Assembly (NCBI RefSeq): GCF_000350525.1
Contig: NZ_AOCN01000025.1
Span: forward strand, 1 to 64,000
Length of the DNA: 64,000 nucleotides
Source: Leucobacter salsicius M1-8
GTDB lineage: Bacteria; Actinomycetota; Actinomycetes; Actinomycetales; Microbacteriaceae
Direction: 5' to 3'
In this document: piece after piece, positions 44,466 to 53,253 of the stretch
Layout of the letters: the number at the start of each line of letters is the position of its first letter
Position numbering within the stretch: position 1 is the first letter of the stretch
The notes under the pieces: model-generated
The model's database searches: none
What the model was told of the DNA's origin: nothing
Seen by the model: only the letters and a program-made list of their open reading frames with translations
Made by a program: the position numbers and the translations under genes

Positions 44466-44810
44466 CTAGATCAGCTCCTCGACCGTCGGGGTGTGTGAGA
44501 AATGACGGCTCTCGACCTCGTGGAAATTTGAGGTGAGGATCCCGTAAAAACTGCCGTGCACGGGGTCCGCGTCCGGGTCATACTCGTTGCGGCAATCGCA
44601 GTCCAGCTCGGAGATCGCCTCCGCGTAGAGGGGGTCGAGATCCCAGGCTGCTGCGACTACGTCGTCCGGCGAAATGTCACTATCGGCGAGGTCGATGCCG
44701 AAGCTATCGGCCTGCTCGCTCAGCCCCTCGACGATAGCGGCTTTTGCCTCCGCCTCCGTGTCGTATGCGGCGAACTCTGGGTGGCACTCGTGCCGTGTCT
44801 CGGTGCTCAT
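44466..44810 (-). CDS. Hypothetical acidic protein, 114 aa
   Basis: ATG at 44810 (MSTETRHECHPEFAAYDTEAEAKAAIVEG). Strongly acidic, with LDCDCRNEYDPDADPVHGSFYG possibly binding a metal. Its upstream region holds operator site 3, shared with the divergent membrane gene at 44946. Both proteins start MSTET, perhaps by coincidence or by short local duplication. Function unknown. Confidence 0.55.
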   Translation of the reverse strand: MSTETRHECHPEFAAYDTEAEAKAAIVEGLSEQADSFGIDLADSDISPDDVVAAAWDLDPLYAEAISELDCDCRNEYDPDADPVHGSFYGILTSNFHEVESRHFSHTPTVEELI

Positions 44811-44842
44811 AATGGGCCTTTCGCTCATGCGCTTCATCTTTT

Positions 44843-44861
44843 TGTAAGCGCTTGCTTGTAA
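44843..44861. promoter_or_regulatory. TGTAAGCG-type operator, site 3
   Basis: TGTAAGCGCTTGCTTGTAA, 17 of 19 positions equal to site 1, 33 bp upstream of the leftward ATG at 44810. Confidence 0.65.
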
Positions 44862-44883
44862 TTTAAACAGGGTTGTCATAGAA

Positions 44884-44902
44884 TTGCAAGTGAACGCTTA
44901 CA
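44884..44902. promoter_or_regulatory. TGTAAGCG-type operator, site 4
   Basis: TTGCAAGTGAACGCTTACA; its reverse complement matches site 1 at 17 of 19 positions. It lies 44 bp before the rightward start at 44946. Confidence 0.65.
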
Positions 44903-44945
44903 AAATGGCTGTATGGCCAAAAGTACCCAGCCCCGAGGAGGCACT

Positions 44946-45749
44946 ATGAGCACCGAAACTCCAGCCGAGATTGAGGCAGCAGTTGCGCCGAAGCTTCCGC
45001 GCTATATAAACGTTGAGGGGCGCGGGATGCAAACGCTTATCATCCTGGGGCTCTGGGTTGTCGCCGGTGCGGCGTTCGTCGTGAGCGCTCGCTCGCTGTA
45101 TGCAATCGGCACCGATTGGTTGGGGCTGGAGCCAGCGATAGCCCTCTGCCTGCCTCTCGGGATCGACATGATGGCAATCGTGGCTGCCATCAGTCGTCTG
45201 CGTCTACGCGCACGTGGTCTCGGTGCAGTGCTACCGGGGCTTTCGCTACTCGTCATCGCGCTTGTGTCCGTCGCCGCGCAGGCTGTGCATGCATGGTCGA
45301 TTAGGGGCGTCTGGACTCCGGAGACGGTCACAGGTGTCGTGATCTCGGCGGCCATGCCGCTGACTGTGCTCGCCGCCTCCGAGATCATGGTGATGGTTAT
45401 GGCACCGCCAAAGCTGGCGAAGCGCGGTCGTTCCACCCGCCGCGTCGCGCCGGTGCCCCAGAAGCCAGCGCCCGCCGTACAGGCCAGCGCACCGGTGAAG
45501 CCTGCAGTCGCAAAGCCTGCAGCCGCTAAGGTCGCTGCAGCTCCGAAGCCCCGGCCTGTACCGCCCGTCGATCTGCCGGAGCGTCAGCCGGATGAGGCTG
45601 ACCTGGATTACGCGATCCGGCTTCTCGACCTTGGCCTAGTCGGGCAGCGCCGAGCCGCAGAGCTTTCGGGCACTACCCGCAGCAAAATTGAAACACGTCT
45701 AAAGCAAAAAGCTGTCGAGGTCGCAGCCGACCAGCCGGTGGCGGCGTAA
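44946..45749 (+). CDS. DUF2637-like membrane protein with C-terminal HTH
   Basis: 267 residues from the ATG at 44946, preceded by GAGGAGG. Four hydrophobic segments lie between residues ~25 and 155, including ALCLPLGIDMMAIVAAISRLRLRARG, which resembles the DUF2637 proteins common on actinobacterial plasmids and conjugative elements. A Pro/Ala/Lys linker leads to a helix-turn-helix-like tail (YAIRLLDLGLVGQRRAAELSGTTRSKIETRL). A role in transfer or regulation on such elements is assumed but unproven. Confidence 0.65.
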   Translation: MSTETPAEIEAAVAPKLPRYINVEGRGMQTLIILGLWVVAGAAFVVSARSLYAIGTDWLGLEPAIALCLPLGIDMMAIVAAISRLRLRARGLGAVLPGLSLLVIALVSVAAQAVHAWSIRGVWTPETVTGVVISAAMPLTVLAASEIMVMVMAPPKLAKRGRSTRRVAPVPQKPAPAVQASAPVKPAVAKPAAAKVAAAPKPRPVPPVDLPERQPDEADLDYAIRLLDLGLVGQRRAAELSGTTRSKIETRLKQKAVEVAADQPVAA

Positions 45750-45793
45750 GTCAGCCACGCAAGTCAGCCACGCCAAGCAGAGAGAGCAGCACC

Positions 45794-46396
45794 ATGAAGA
45801 TCGCTACCGCTATCGCCCTCGTGGCTGGCCTGACCTTCCCGCTGGCTGGCGTGGCCGATGCAGCCCAGGCCGCTCCCTCGTACGAGATCGAGTGCCTGGA
45901 AATTGGGCTACCCCAGACGCTGGTTACGGCCGACACTGAACCGGCCGATCTGCCGCTGATCGTGCCCGACGCGGCCGTCGCTGAGCCGAGCTATGACTGG
46001 CGGGCCGCGATAGAGCTGGCATACGCCGAGGTCGGTACGATTCGGCTGACAGGATGGGGTGCAGCGGGTGAATGCGTTGAGTCGGCCAGGCGCTGGGTCA
46101 ATGCTGGTGGCGGGGGCTGGACGGGTAGCGGAACGGTGCTCGACAACTATGTCGGGGCGACGCGACACAGCGTTTCGGCGGCCGTGCCTGGCGACGTAAT
46201 TCAATATCACGCCGTCGGGGCAGAGGACGCGTGGATCGCGGGTGTGCATACCGTTCTGGTGACCGGGGTGAATCCTGATGGGTCGCTAAAGATCGTCGAG
46301 TCGAATAACCCCGGCGGCTCTGGCCTCGTCACGAGTAGTGACAGCTGGGTGCCGCAGCCGCCCGCAGGATTCCATGCCGTCGCATGGCGGTTCTGA
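45794..46396 (+). CDS. Secreted CHAP-like peptidoglycan hydrolase
   Basis: 200 residues with a signal peptide (MKIATAIALVAGLTFPLAGVADAAQA). The C-terminal domain has a Cys in WGAAGECVESARRWV, a His in AGVHTVLVTG and Asn/Glu in IVESNNPGGSG, in the order of a CHAP/NlpC-type cysteine hydrolase. It would cut peptidoglycan outside the cell, for example to open the wall for DNA transfer or a surface structure. It follows the DUF2637-like gene closely (44 bp) and may be cotranscribed. Confidence 0.7.
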   Translation: MKIATAIALVAGLTFPLAGVADAAQAAPSYEIECLEIGLPQTLVTADTEPADLPLIVPDAAVAEPSYDWRAAIELAYAEVGTIRLTGWGAAGECVESARRWVNAGGGGWTGSGTVLDNYVGATRHSVSAAVPGDVIQYHAVGAEDAWIAGVHTVLVTGVNPDGSLKIVESNNPGGSGLVTSSDSWVPQPPAGFHAVAWRF

Positions 46397-46878
46397 CGGC
46401 GGCCGTGTGTGGCGTCGGCGTGGGTGAGTAGGGGAGGGAGGAGGTGGATAGTGAACTATCTGAAGAGCTGTATGAATATCGAGTTGTCCGTCACCCCTGC
46501 ACCTACCGTCATCGCCTACAGCCCCTCGCCTTCGCCTTCCCGCCCCGCCCAAAGGCACCACGGCTCCGCCCCGTCACCTACGCCTGTCTGTCGCTTCGTC
46601 CCACGGTCTGCCCGCCGATACGGTGTCGGCCTCCGTCGCGCTGTGCCCTGCGCCCCTGTCGGCTGTCGATCTGCGGCGGCGCAGCGGGAGGGCGAAGCCC
46701 GGGAGCTCGCCGTCCTGCTTGCCTTCGGTCTGCCGACCTCGGTGCTCGCTTGCCCCGGCAGCGCCTACCGGCTTGCGGGGCGCCGCCCGTAATTACGAAC
46801 GAACCCTTTTTCGAGCCGCTCCGCTAACGAAAAAGTTGGTTCGACAACTGTCGTCACACTAAACCTGGAGGTCTTACC
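46397..46878. other. 480-bp C/T-rich intergenic region with hairpin
   Basis: No convincing gene; overlapping open frames here have no family signal. The left half is C/T-rich. Near the right end CGAACCCTTTTTCG (46800-46813) pairs with CGAAAAAGTTGGTTCG (46828-46843) in a long imperfect stem, 36 bp before the next gene. It could be a terminator, a regulatory hairpin or a transfer-origin-type structure; I cannot choose. Confidence 0.4.
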
Positions 46879-48177
46879 GTGGACACTGCTCCGCTGCGCG
46901 CCTGGCTCGCTGGGGCTGCGCACCGTTATCCCTCGGGCGACGCTCTGCTCTATGCAGCCGTGGCGTGGGCTGGCGCTCGGATGCCTGACCTGTCTCCGGT
47001 GGATCTGTACTACGCGCAGAAAATCGTGTTGAAGAACGAGTCGTTTTCATTAGCTAGCGTTCGCGCGGCGGCAGCCCGGCTAGCCGCGGAGCGCGCCGCC
47101 GCCCACTCTCTCCCGGCCACGGCGCGCGCGGCGCGGCAAATGCTCGGACTGGCGGTGGCTCCACACCCCGGCGTAGGGCAGAGACGCCAGGAGATCGTCC
47201 GTCGAGCCATCGTCGTAATCGGACTGACCTGGGTCGCTGAGGCCGCGCGACTAGAGACGATGACGCACATCATCGTGAGTAGCAGGTGGCTCGCAACCCA
47301 GCTTGGTACGTCGCAGCAGAATGCTCTGAACGTGATTAACATTCTCAAGCGCGAGGGAATCCTCTGCGGCGAAAAACTACTTCGCGATGGCCGCACCCGG
47401 GCGTTCCGCCTCCGCGCCCTTTACCGCCCCGAGCGCTACGCTGCCGAACTCGCTTGGGCTGGTGACGCAGATGAACTAGTGGCGTGGGTGACCTCGGGCA
47501 CCGCGCCGACCCCTGGCTCTCTTGCCGACGCGCTGGCCGCTGCTGGCTCACCCGTTTGGACGCACGCTGGTGCGGCGGTCTCTGGCTCATGGCCGACTGC
47601 TGTGCGTGATGCGATGATGCCGCGAGCCCGGGAGGCGCGGCAGATCGGCCGGGAGCTGCGTGATCCTAAACGGGCCACCCGCCGCCGCCGCGCACTGGCG
47701 GCCGATCTTGAGTTGCTGGCGGCCTGGCCAAAGGCGATTGGCGCTCCGGCTCGCCCATCCGTGGCCCGTGGGTGGCTGGCTGGTCGCGCGGCTGACCAGC
47801 CGATGACTGACTGGCTGGCCGAGGTCGCTCAGCGGAGTGGCGCGAAGGCTGCCGCAGATGAACGGCGGGCGGTGGCAGATGCTGCGCGGCGGGCTGGTAG
47901 GAAAGCGGCAGATCAGGCCACTGGCGGCATCCGAGCGTATCGCACGCCGGAGGAAGTAGCCGTCGAAGTTCTGCAGCGGATCGGCGATGCGCCTACTGTG
48001 CTGGCGGAGGTGAAGCCGTGGCTGGGGCAGGTGGCGGATGCGTGGGCGCAGATTGGCTCGAAGGCCACGCTCGCCCAGAGGTCTGCGCTGCGCGCCGGCG
48101 TATCTGGTGTGCTGCAACGCCGGGCCGGGATCGACGACGAGCGGGCGAAGCAGGCGGCGGAGCGGGCGGTGGCGTAA
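46879..48177 (+). CDS. Putative winged-helix plasmid protein, 432 aa
   Basis: GTG start with GGAGGTCTTACC upstream. The N-terminal half contains IIVSSRWLATQLGTSQQNALNVINILKREGILCGEKL, a winged-helix DNA-binding motif. The C-terminal half is a long Ala/Arg-rich helical region (AADERRAVADAARRAGRKAADQ). It could be a regulator, partition or replication accessory protein; no family is recognised. It is followed by a backbone motif and a cluster of small genes. Confidence 0.6.
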   Translation: MDTAPLRAWLAGAAHRYPSGDALLYAAVAWAGARMPDLSPVDLYYAQKIVLKNESFSLASVRAAAARLAAERAAAHSLPATARAARQMLGLAVAPHPGVGQRRQEIVRRAIVVIGLTWVAEAARLETMTHIIVSSRWLATQLGTSQQNALNVINILKREGILCGEKLLRDGRTRAFRLRALYRPERYAAELAWAGDADELVAWVTSGTAPTPGSLADALAAAGSPVWTHAGAAVSGSWPTAVRDAMMPRAREARQIGRELRDPKRATRRRRALAADLELLAAWPKAIGAPARPSVARGWLAGRAADQPMTDWLAEVAQRSGAKAAADERRAVADAARRAGRKAADQATGGIRAYRTPEEVAVEVLQRIGDAPTVLAEVKPWLGQVADAWAQIGSKATLAQRSALRAGVSGVLQRRAGIDDERAKQAAERAVA

Positions 48178-48186
48178 CACCCGCTG

Positions 48187-48201
48187 ACCGCGCATTCGTT
48201 A
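48187..48201 (+). promoter_or_regulatory. ACCGCGCATTNNNYA motif, copy 5
   Basis: Reads ACCGCGCATTCGTTA. The 10-mer ends 8 nt before a GTG at 48205 that has no ribosome-binding site, the same spacing as copies 2 and 3. Confidence 0.65.
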
Positions 48202-48204
48202 CTC

Positions 48205-48627
48205 GTGTCGCTGGACGGTCTGGCGGCGGGAGAGGGAGCGATGGTTGCAGGTGGGACGCCAATTCAGGTCATCGAGGGTGCGGAGGCTGCGCCGGGTTTG
48301 TGGGTAGTGACGACGATCTCGGGCTCGGTCTACCGCGTCGCAGTAGCTGAGGACGGCTCGGCGACAATGGTGCGCGGGCGCAGTGAGGCTCCGGTTGATC
48401 CGGAATACGGGCTGCCGGGGATCGAGCTCCACGGCGACGGGGAAGCGCTTGAGCTGGTCTCATGGAGCGCAAGAATCGGCCCTGACGCTGGCGCGGTTTT
48501 TGTCTACTGGTCAGATGAACGGCGTGACATGGTCGAGCGCTCCGGGTCGATCTACTGCGGGACGGTGCGAAAAACCAGCTCGGTCGTGGGGATTGAGTAT
48601 GTGGCGCTAGGCGAGGGAGTGCTGTGA
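48205..48627 (+). CDS. Hypothetical protein, 140 aa
   Basis: A GTG start 8 nt after the motif is preferred over the ATG at 48241. Predicted beta-rich: GLWVVTTISGSVYRVAV, GAVFVYWSDERRDMVERSGSIYCGTVRKTSSVVGIEYV. No membrane segment or known family. It overlaps the next gene by four bases (GTGA) and heads a run of three tightly coupled genes. Confidence 0.55.
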   Translation: MSLDGLAAGEGAMVAGGTPIQVIEGAEAAPGLWVVTTISGSVYRVAVAEDGSATMVRGRSEAPVDPEYGLPGIELHGDGEALELVSWSARIGPDAGAVFVYWSDERRDMVERSGSIYCGTVRKTSSVVGIEYVALGEGVL

Positions 48628-48821
48628 ACGCGGCGCTGGCGCTGGTCGCTGTAGCTGAGGACGAGGCGTACGCCGGCCCGCTTCGCCGCCGCTGCCCGGA
48701 GTGCGGGGTAGCCGCGTACCATTCGTGCACCGTGCCTGTCGCTGCGGACGAAGGTGACGTGCGGGGGATAGCTACAGCGCAGCAGCAGACGCTGTGCTTC
48801 CATGCGGAGCGGCTCGCGTGA
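48624..48821 (+). CDS. Small zinc-finger protein, 65 aa
   Basis: Contains CPECGVAAYHSC and a later CFH, a compact zinc-binding pattern common in small phage and plasmid proteins. The GTG start overlaps the previous stop, and its own stop overlaps the HAD gene start. Likely DNA- or protein-binding; function unknown. Confidence 0.6.
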   Translation: MNAALALVAVAEDEAYAGPLRRRCPECGVAAYHSCTVPVAADEGDVRGIATAQQQTLCFHAERLA

Positions 48822-49396
48822 GGGCCCGCGTGGTCGTCGCCCTCGACATCGATGGCGTGCTCAATCACGATTCCGGCGGGAGGGCTCGAAGACGCGGTGT
48901 CGAGCCGGCGCAGTATTTCCCTCACTGCGAGATCGGCGGTTACTACGTCCAATGGCGCTGGGATGTCGTCGATGGATTGCGCGAGGTACTCACGACGCCC
49001 GGCGTTCGCGGTGCCTGGCTTACAACGTGGCTGGCGCAACCGGGGCTGCTCGATGAGTTTGAGCAGGCCATCGGCTACGACGACCTCGACCTCCTGCGGG
49101 CACCATATCCGACGGCCGGGTGCGAGGCGGAGCTTGGTTTCGCACCGACGACCTCGCATACACCGGCGACCTCGCGCTGGTGGAAATACGGGGCTGCAGA
49201 AATGCTTGTCGAGCAGACCGGCGCGGAGCGTCTCTGTTGGATTGACGACGATCTTGGTCGAGCGCGCGGGCCAGGAGTTTGGGAATGGCGGCCGGGGGAG
49301 CGTGACGGTCGGCTGTTTATCAGGCCGGACTCGACAGCGGGGCTGCTTGGCGTCGACGTACGCCGGGTGCGGGAGTGGGTGGGGAGAGCTGTCTAA
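48818..49396 (+). CDS. HAD-domain protein (RNA-repair-type HAD)
   Basis: 192 residues from the GTG at 48818 (GTGA overlap). VVVALDIDGVLNHD is HAD motif I with both Asp residues; GAWLTTW corresponds to motif II; RLCWIDDDLG supplies the acidic motif. This short-cap arrangement matches the HAD domain associated with RNA-repair enzymes ('Swiss army knife' group) and many phage or plasmid phosphatases. It is part of the three-gene unit behind motif copy 5. Substrate unknown. Confidence 0.7.
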   Translation: MRARVVVALDIDGVLNHDSGGRARRRGVEPAQYFPHCEIGGYYVQWRWDVVDGLREVLTTPGVRGAWLTTWLAQPGLLDEFEQAIGYDDLDLLRAPYPTAGCEAELGFAPTTSHTPATSRWWKYGAAEMLVEQTGAERLCWIDDDLGRARGPGVWEWRPGERDGRLFIRPDSTAGLLGVDVRRVREWVGRAV

Positions 49397-49525
49397 GGGG
49401 GAAGTAGCGCTGGGGCGGACAGCTTCAGTAGGGGCAATCGAGACGGCACAGCAGGTGATGGGTTTTTCATCCGGAGCGGCTCGCGTGAGGATGACCGGCT
49501 GGTTGACGTAGATAGGCTGGCAGGT

Positions 49526-50131
49526 ATGTGTGCCCGTCGTCGCGTCTACGTTCCGATCCTGCTTGGGGTTCTCGCAGCCACCGTCGCCGGTTGTGCTGCC
49601 GAGCCAGTGTCAGAAACGCCGCGGGCCCCGCGGCCGGCAGCGGTCACTGAGACGCCCGAGGTACCGGCGGAGCCAGCCGAAGAGTCGATGTCTACGGTGT
49701 TCCCCGCGACGTGCGAGGAACTTCTGCCGCTGGTGACGGCACAGACTTACGATCCTCGGCTCGAAGCGCATCCAGGCGTCGACGCGGAAGCACAACTCGC
49801 CGGGATGATCGGCCCGATGACGATGGCGACGCTCCGTGGCGGCGAGCAGCAGCTGTACTGCAACTGGGGGATTACCGGTACCGGCGCGCTCGCGTATCTC
49901 GGCGCTGCGGTGATCGACGAGGCTGCGAAAACGGAGTTGGTGGCGGCACTGCGCGACTCGGTCTACGAGGAGGTTGCTGCGGATGGCGCAGAAGCGCGAT
50001 TTACGCAGGGGCAGAGTGCGGAACACCAATACACCGATCGCATCATTATTGATGGTGATGTGCTCATCGCAGTTAGCCACACGATCACTGGTGATTTCGC
50101 GCAGGACGCGTGGGCGGGGATCCGGCGGTGA
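49526..50131 (+). CDS. Lipoprotein, 201 aa
   Basis: The signal peptide ends at a lipobox, ATVAGC. A Pro/Glu/Ala linker of ~35 residues leads to a globular domain with two cysteines (ATCEELLP and LYCNWGITG), a pattern seen in several actinobacterial lipoproteins of unknown role. It overlaps the next small gene by four bases (GTGA). Confidence 0.7.
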   Translation: MCARRRVYVPILLGVLAATVAGCAAEPVSETPRAPRPAAVTETPEVPAEPAEESMSTVFPATCEELLPLVTAQTYDPRLEAHPGVDAEAQLAGMIGPMTMATLRGGEQQLYCNWGITGTGALAYLGAAVIDEAAKTELVAALRDSVYEEVAADGAEARFTQGQSAEHQYTDRIIIDGDVLIAVSHTITGDFAQDAWAGIRR

Positions 50132-50325
50132 GTGGTGCCCAGGCCTACTCGATGACGTGCCAGGAGTGCGGATTTCTAGAGGAGCACCGGGTGGTGGGAG
50201 GCGCGGAGCCTGTGTTCAACATGGTGGAGCCGCGCCGGGTTCGAGACGCTACGGGAGCGACTGGCACTGTGGCCACCTGCCCACTGTGCGGTGGGCGAGT
50301 CGTGGGTGAGGTGCGTGCAGGGTGA
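50128..50325 (+). CDS. Small zinc-ribbon protein, 65 aa
   Basis: GTG start overlapping the lipoprotein stop. CQEC and CPLC are about 40 residues apart, forming a likely zinc ribbon. Cytoplasmic and soluble. Function unknown. Confidence 0.55.
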   Translation: MSGAQAYSMTCQECGFLEEHRVVGGAEPVFNMVEPRRVRDATGATGTVATCPLCGGRVVGEVRAG

Positions 50326-50332
50326 GTGATTG

Positions 50333-51454
50333 CTAGGAGGTAAACATCGCCCACTCTGGGGTCTTTTCGGCTCCATCTGCGCCGGTGCGGATGATCGTAA
50401 GCCAGTCATTATCTTCATCCTCAGCACCCCAGCCAAACGCGCGCTCGACATTGTGGCGTTCAGGGTCATCACCATAGGTCACAACTAAAACTTTCGGTTT
50501 ATCGGCGCGGTTTAGGAACTCTTCACGAAGTCTTGCGTTGACAGGCTCGTCGCGGAATGAGTAACCGATGATTAACCAGTGATCTGCATTAACTAGACCT
50601 TTCACAAACATCTCGTAAGCCAGAGCAAAAGGCTGTTGTGCCACGTGCTCGGCCTTGTCACGACGAGCAGCGAGGACGACGGCGGGCCGGATTCTTGAGG
50701 TTTTGTTCCGGATTGCATTCCATACGTGAGGGCCCCTCACCAGATCTCGATCAAGCTTCACTTGCAACGAGCGGTCCGGCTTTGTCCAATACGTAAGGGA
50801 CCCGTGAAGATGGAGGAGCTGCACTCTCCGAGAAATGGGGAAGTCAGTTGCCTCTAGTCGTAACTTCTGGACTCGATGTTCGCCAAGTTTTCCGAGCTTG
50901 ACTTTTGCGTGCTGCATGCCGTGACCCATGTCGGCCATCTCTTGTTTGCAGGTCTGGAGCAACGCTGAAAGAAGGAGCGTGTCGTAATTTAGATTAGCTA
51001 TGACTACATCACCGCCATGTGAATCGATGATGCTCTGAGTGAGTGCATGCAGGTTTTCAGAGTCATCCTGGTAGGCACGTGACCTCTCAGCAATGACTTG
51101 GAGTACGTGAGCAACCCCAGAGTCCCGAACTTGTTCTGCGAAGTCTGCGACCTGCTTAATCGATGTTCGGAGGAGCTCATCCTCTGGTTCAGTTAGCTCT
51201 GCAAGCGTGTTGAGCACATCAAGAGTTCGAGATTCTGCGCCTAGCGCGCCAACGAGGATCTCGAAATCCTCATTTGAGTTCGCACCATGCGGGAGTACGC
51301 GGTCAGCGAGTTCCTTCATAGCCTTCACCACATCGTCGCCATCAAGTTTGCGGATTCGATGAAGTACTTCTTCGGTGATGCTCTGCAGGCTTAGTTCGCG
51401 GTTGAACGCGACCGATAGACCGTTACCGACAAGAACCGCAACATTCCTGGGCAA
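50333..51454 (-). CDS. SIR2-like NADase-type defence protein
   Basis: A TTG at 51454 with AGGAG six bases upstream is the likeliest start (373 residues; ATG at 51487 is possible). NAVLVGNGLS-type nucleotide loop (VAVLVGNGLSVAFN), NLNYDTLL, HLHGSLTYW with the catalytic His, and WLIIGYSFRDEPVN correspond to the SIR2-like fold of bacterial anti-phage proteins that degrade NAD+. No second domain is fused. It is divergent from an unknown two-gene unit at 51587, which could be a partner. The defence role is inferred from family. Confidence 0.75.
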   Translation of the reverse strand: MPRNVAVLVGNGLSVAFNRELSLQSITEEVLHRIRKLDGDDVVKAMKELADRVLPHGANSNEDFEILVGALGAESRTLDVLNTLAELTEPEDELLRTSIKQVADFAEQVRDSGVAHVLQVIAERSRAYQDDSENLHALTQSIIDSHGGDVVIANLNYDTLLLSALLQTCKQEMADMGHGMQHAKVKLGKLGEHRVQKLRLEATDFPISRRVQLLHLHGSLTYWTKPDRSLQVKLDRDLVRGPHVWNAIRNKTSRIRPAVVLAARRDKAEHVAQQPFALAYEMFVKGLVNADHWLIIGYSFRDEPVNARLREEFLNRADKPKVLVVTYGDDPERHNVERAFGWGAEDEDNDWLTIIRTGADGAEKTPEWAMFTS

Positions 51455-51586
51455 TTTAACTCCTATATTCCGCCTACAGCACTTCATTCAACGGGCTCAC
51501 CATAACTGTCCAGCAAGATCCTGCAGAGTCGACATGCCGGGCATTAAACAGGTACCCCAGGCCCGCGGTTCGCATAGGATGGCCGC

Positions 51587-52753
51587 ATGGGCGAAGAGAT
51601 GTTGCCGGAGGTGAAGAGGCTCCGGCTCACAGGTGCGCGTTTTGAACACGGTCATCTCCCTATTGACTCCCTAGTGGAGCTTCAGAGGTATCAGGAGCTG
51701 CACCGCATTGCTGCCCGTGCGAAATGGCGTCACGATCATCCGGGCGAAGATATTCCAGCTGACTTTGATGACTCAGTGCGCCTTGCTATCGAGCGCATCG
51801 ATGCGGGCAGTGCCGATATTTCCATGGGCTTCGAGCAAATCGCTGTATACGCGGAATATCGGGCAGCTGCCGAGGACGCAGTGGAGTCTTCTATCGCCGC
51901 TGCATACTCCGACGTCGAGAACGCGGTCACTCTGCCTGACTATGTTGGTCCTACCGAAAGCCTGGAGTTCAGACATGCTGCGGCTGAACTTGGCAAGACA
52001 CTCAACGACAATCAGACCATCGAGATCTACCGAGCTGCGCCTGACGCACCACCAGTTAGCATCAGCGTTGTCACTCGGCCTGAGGCCGTCAAGAACCTGA
52101 CTTTTGATGAAGATTTTCTGGTGTCTGAGGCTGAACAGCTCGCCATCGCAAAAGTTGAACCGATTGAGGCCTCGCTCGTTGGCCGTGTGATCGTTATTGA
52201 AGCTGAGAAGCAGACGTTCACTCTCGAACTCGCGGATGGCAATGCCGTCAAAGGTTGGTACAAACATGACCATCAGTTAATCGAGGATCTTCGTGATGTC
52301 ATCGACTCTCCCTCAGAGGCCCCTCTTACTCGTGTAACTGGAACGCTCGCCTTCAAAGATGGCAAGCCGTACCGAATCAATCCGGTCGACTCAATCGAGC
52401 AGCTTGAATTCGATGAAACTAGCTGGGGTGCGCGGCTCACTGAATTTGCTTCACTGCTTCCTGGATGGTCTGACGGTGAAGGCGAGCAGATATCCTCGGT
52501 CGCGCTCGACGCTGCGCAGTCGCTGCTTCGTGAAGCCTACGGCTTGTATGGGGACCACCCAGGTGTGGTCCCCACGGAGGACGGGGGTGTCCTAGTGGAG
52601 TGGGCTGATCGTGACAGCGTTCTGAGCGCGGAGATCACAGCTGAGGGCGCGTTCGAGCTGTTCGCCATCGGTCGAGGAGACGACGACGGCGAACATGAAG
52701 AGACGCGCGACGTTAAACAGGCACTCGACTTCCTTCGTGGAGGTGACGAGTGA
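51587..52753 (+). CDS. Hypothetical protein, 388 aa
   Basis: TAGGAT lies six bases before the ATG, a position typical of a leaderless -10 box. An N-terminal helical region (SLVELQRYQELHRIAARAKWRHDHPG) precedes a beta-rich middle (LVGRVIVIEAEKQTFTLELADGNAVKGWYKH, then TRVTGTLAFKDGKPYRINPVDSIEQL), which looks like an OB or SH3-type barrel. The acidic C-terminus resembles a scaffold. Overlaps the next gene (GTGA). Divergent from the SIR2 gene. No known family. Confidence 0.6.
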   Translation: MGEEMLPEVKRLRLTGARFEHGHLPIDSLVELQRYQELHRIAARAKWRHDHPGEDIPADFDDSVRLAIERIDAGSADISMGFEQIAVYAEYRAAAEDAVESSIAAAYSDVENAVTLPDYVGPTESLEFRHAAAELGKTLNDNQTIEIYRAAPDAPPVSISVVTRPEAVKNLTFDEDFLVSEAEQLAIAKVEPIEASLVGRVIVIEAEKQTFTLELADGNAVKGWYKHDHQLIEDLRDVIDSPSEAPLTRVTGTLAFKDGKPYRINPVDSIEQLEFDETSWGARLTEFASLLPGWSDGEGEQISSVALDAAQSLLREAYGLYGDHPGVVPTEDGGVLVEWADRDSVLSAEITAEGAFELFAIGRGDDDGEHEETRDVKQALDFLRGGDE

Positions 52754-53217
52754 GCGTTCCTAATGTGGAGCTGGCCGACGGTGAAGAGATTATGGATGTC
52801 GCTGACGAGCTGATGTATCGGCAGATCACCGGTCTTATGATGGATAACGGCAAGCCTGTGACCGCGGCTTTTGGGCCGGCTTCGATCGATAAGGGGAAGC
52901 CTTCGTACTCACGCTCGAACGAGGTCTCCGCCCAGCAGGCCCGGGACTGGCACACAGAGTATGCTTCGCGTCCATCGCTCGGCGTCTGGGCCGTTTCAGT
53001 TGAAGAAGTCGTGGGTGCCGGCCTGGTTGCTGTCGATGACTCAAAGACACGGCTCCCACCCAACGGGAAGCGAGCGCCGGGACATTGCTTCGCCGACTTC
53101 CGAGGTATGAACAAGCGGGAGGAGCGCGTGTACCGCGCAAAGCTCTATTTCGGCGCTATTGACCGTGGAGAAATTCCAACAACTGCGACGTTGCGGGACG
53201 GTCAGCTCTTTGAGTAG
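52750..53217 (+). CDS. Hypothetical protein, 155 aa
   Basis: GTG start inside the stop of the upstream gene. The conserved-looking stretch is WHTEYASRPSLGVWAVSVEEVVGAGLVAVDDSKTRLPPNGKRAPGHCFADFRG, followed by a charged helix. His, Asp and Cys residues could form an active site, but no family is recognised. The close coupling with the 388-residue protein suggests a two-component unit such as toxin-antitoxin or effector-immunity; this is speculation. Confidence 0.55.
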   Translation: MSVPNVELADGEEIMDVADELMYRQITGLMMDNGKPVTAAFGPASIDKGKPSYSRSNEVSAQQARDWHTEYASRPSLGVWAVSVEEVVGAGLVAVDDSKTRLPPNGKRAPGHCFADFRGMNKREERVYRAKLYFGAIDRGEIPTTATLRDGQLFE

Positions 53218-53253
53218 TTGATCAGTTTCGGGGTGATCGATGAATGCGCATCC

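Noticed and set aside
46409..46827. Overlapping open frames of about 127 codons
   Set aside because: Arg/Pro/Ser-rich readings of a C/T-rich region without start signals or family similarity.
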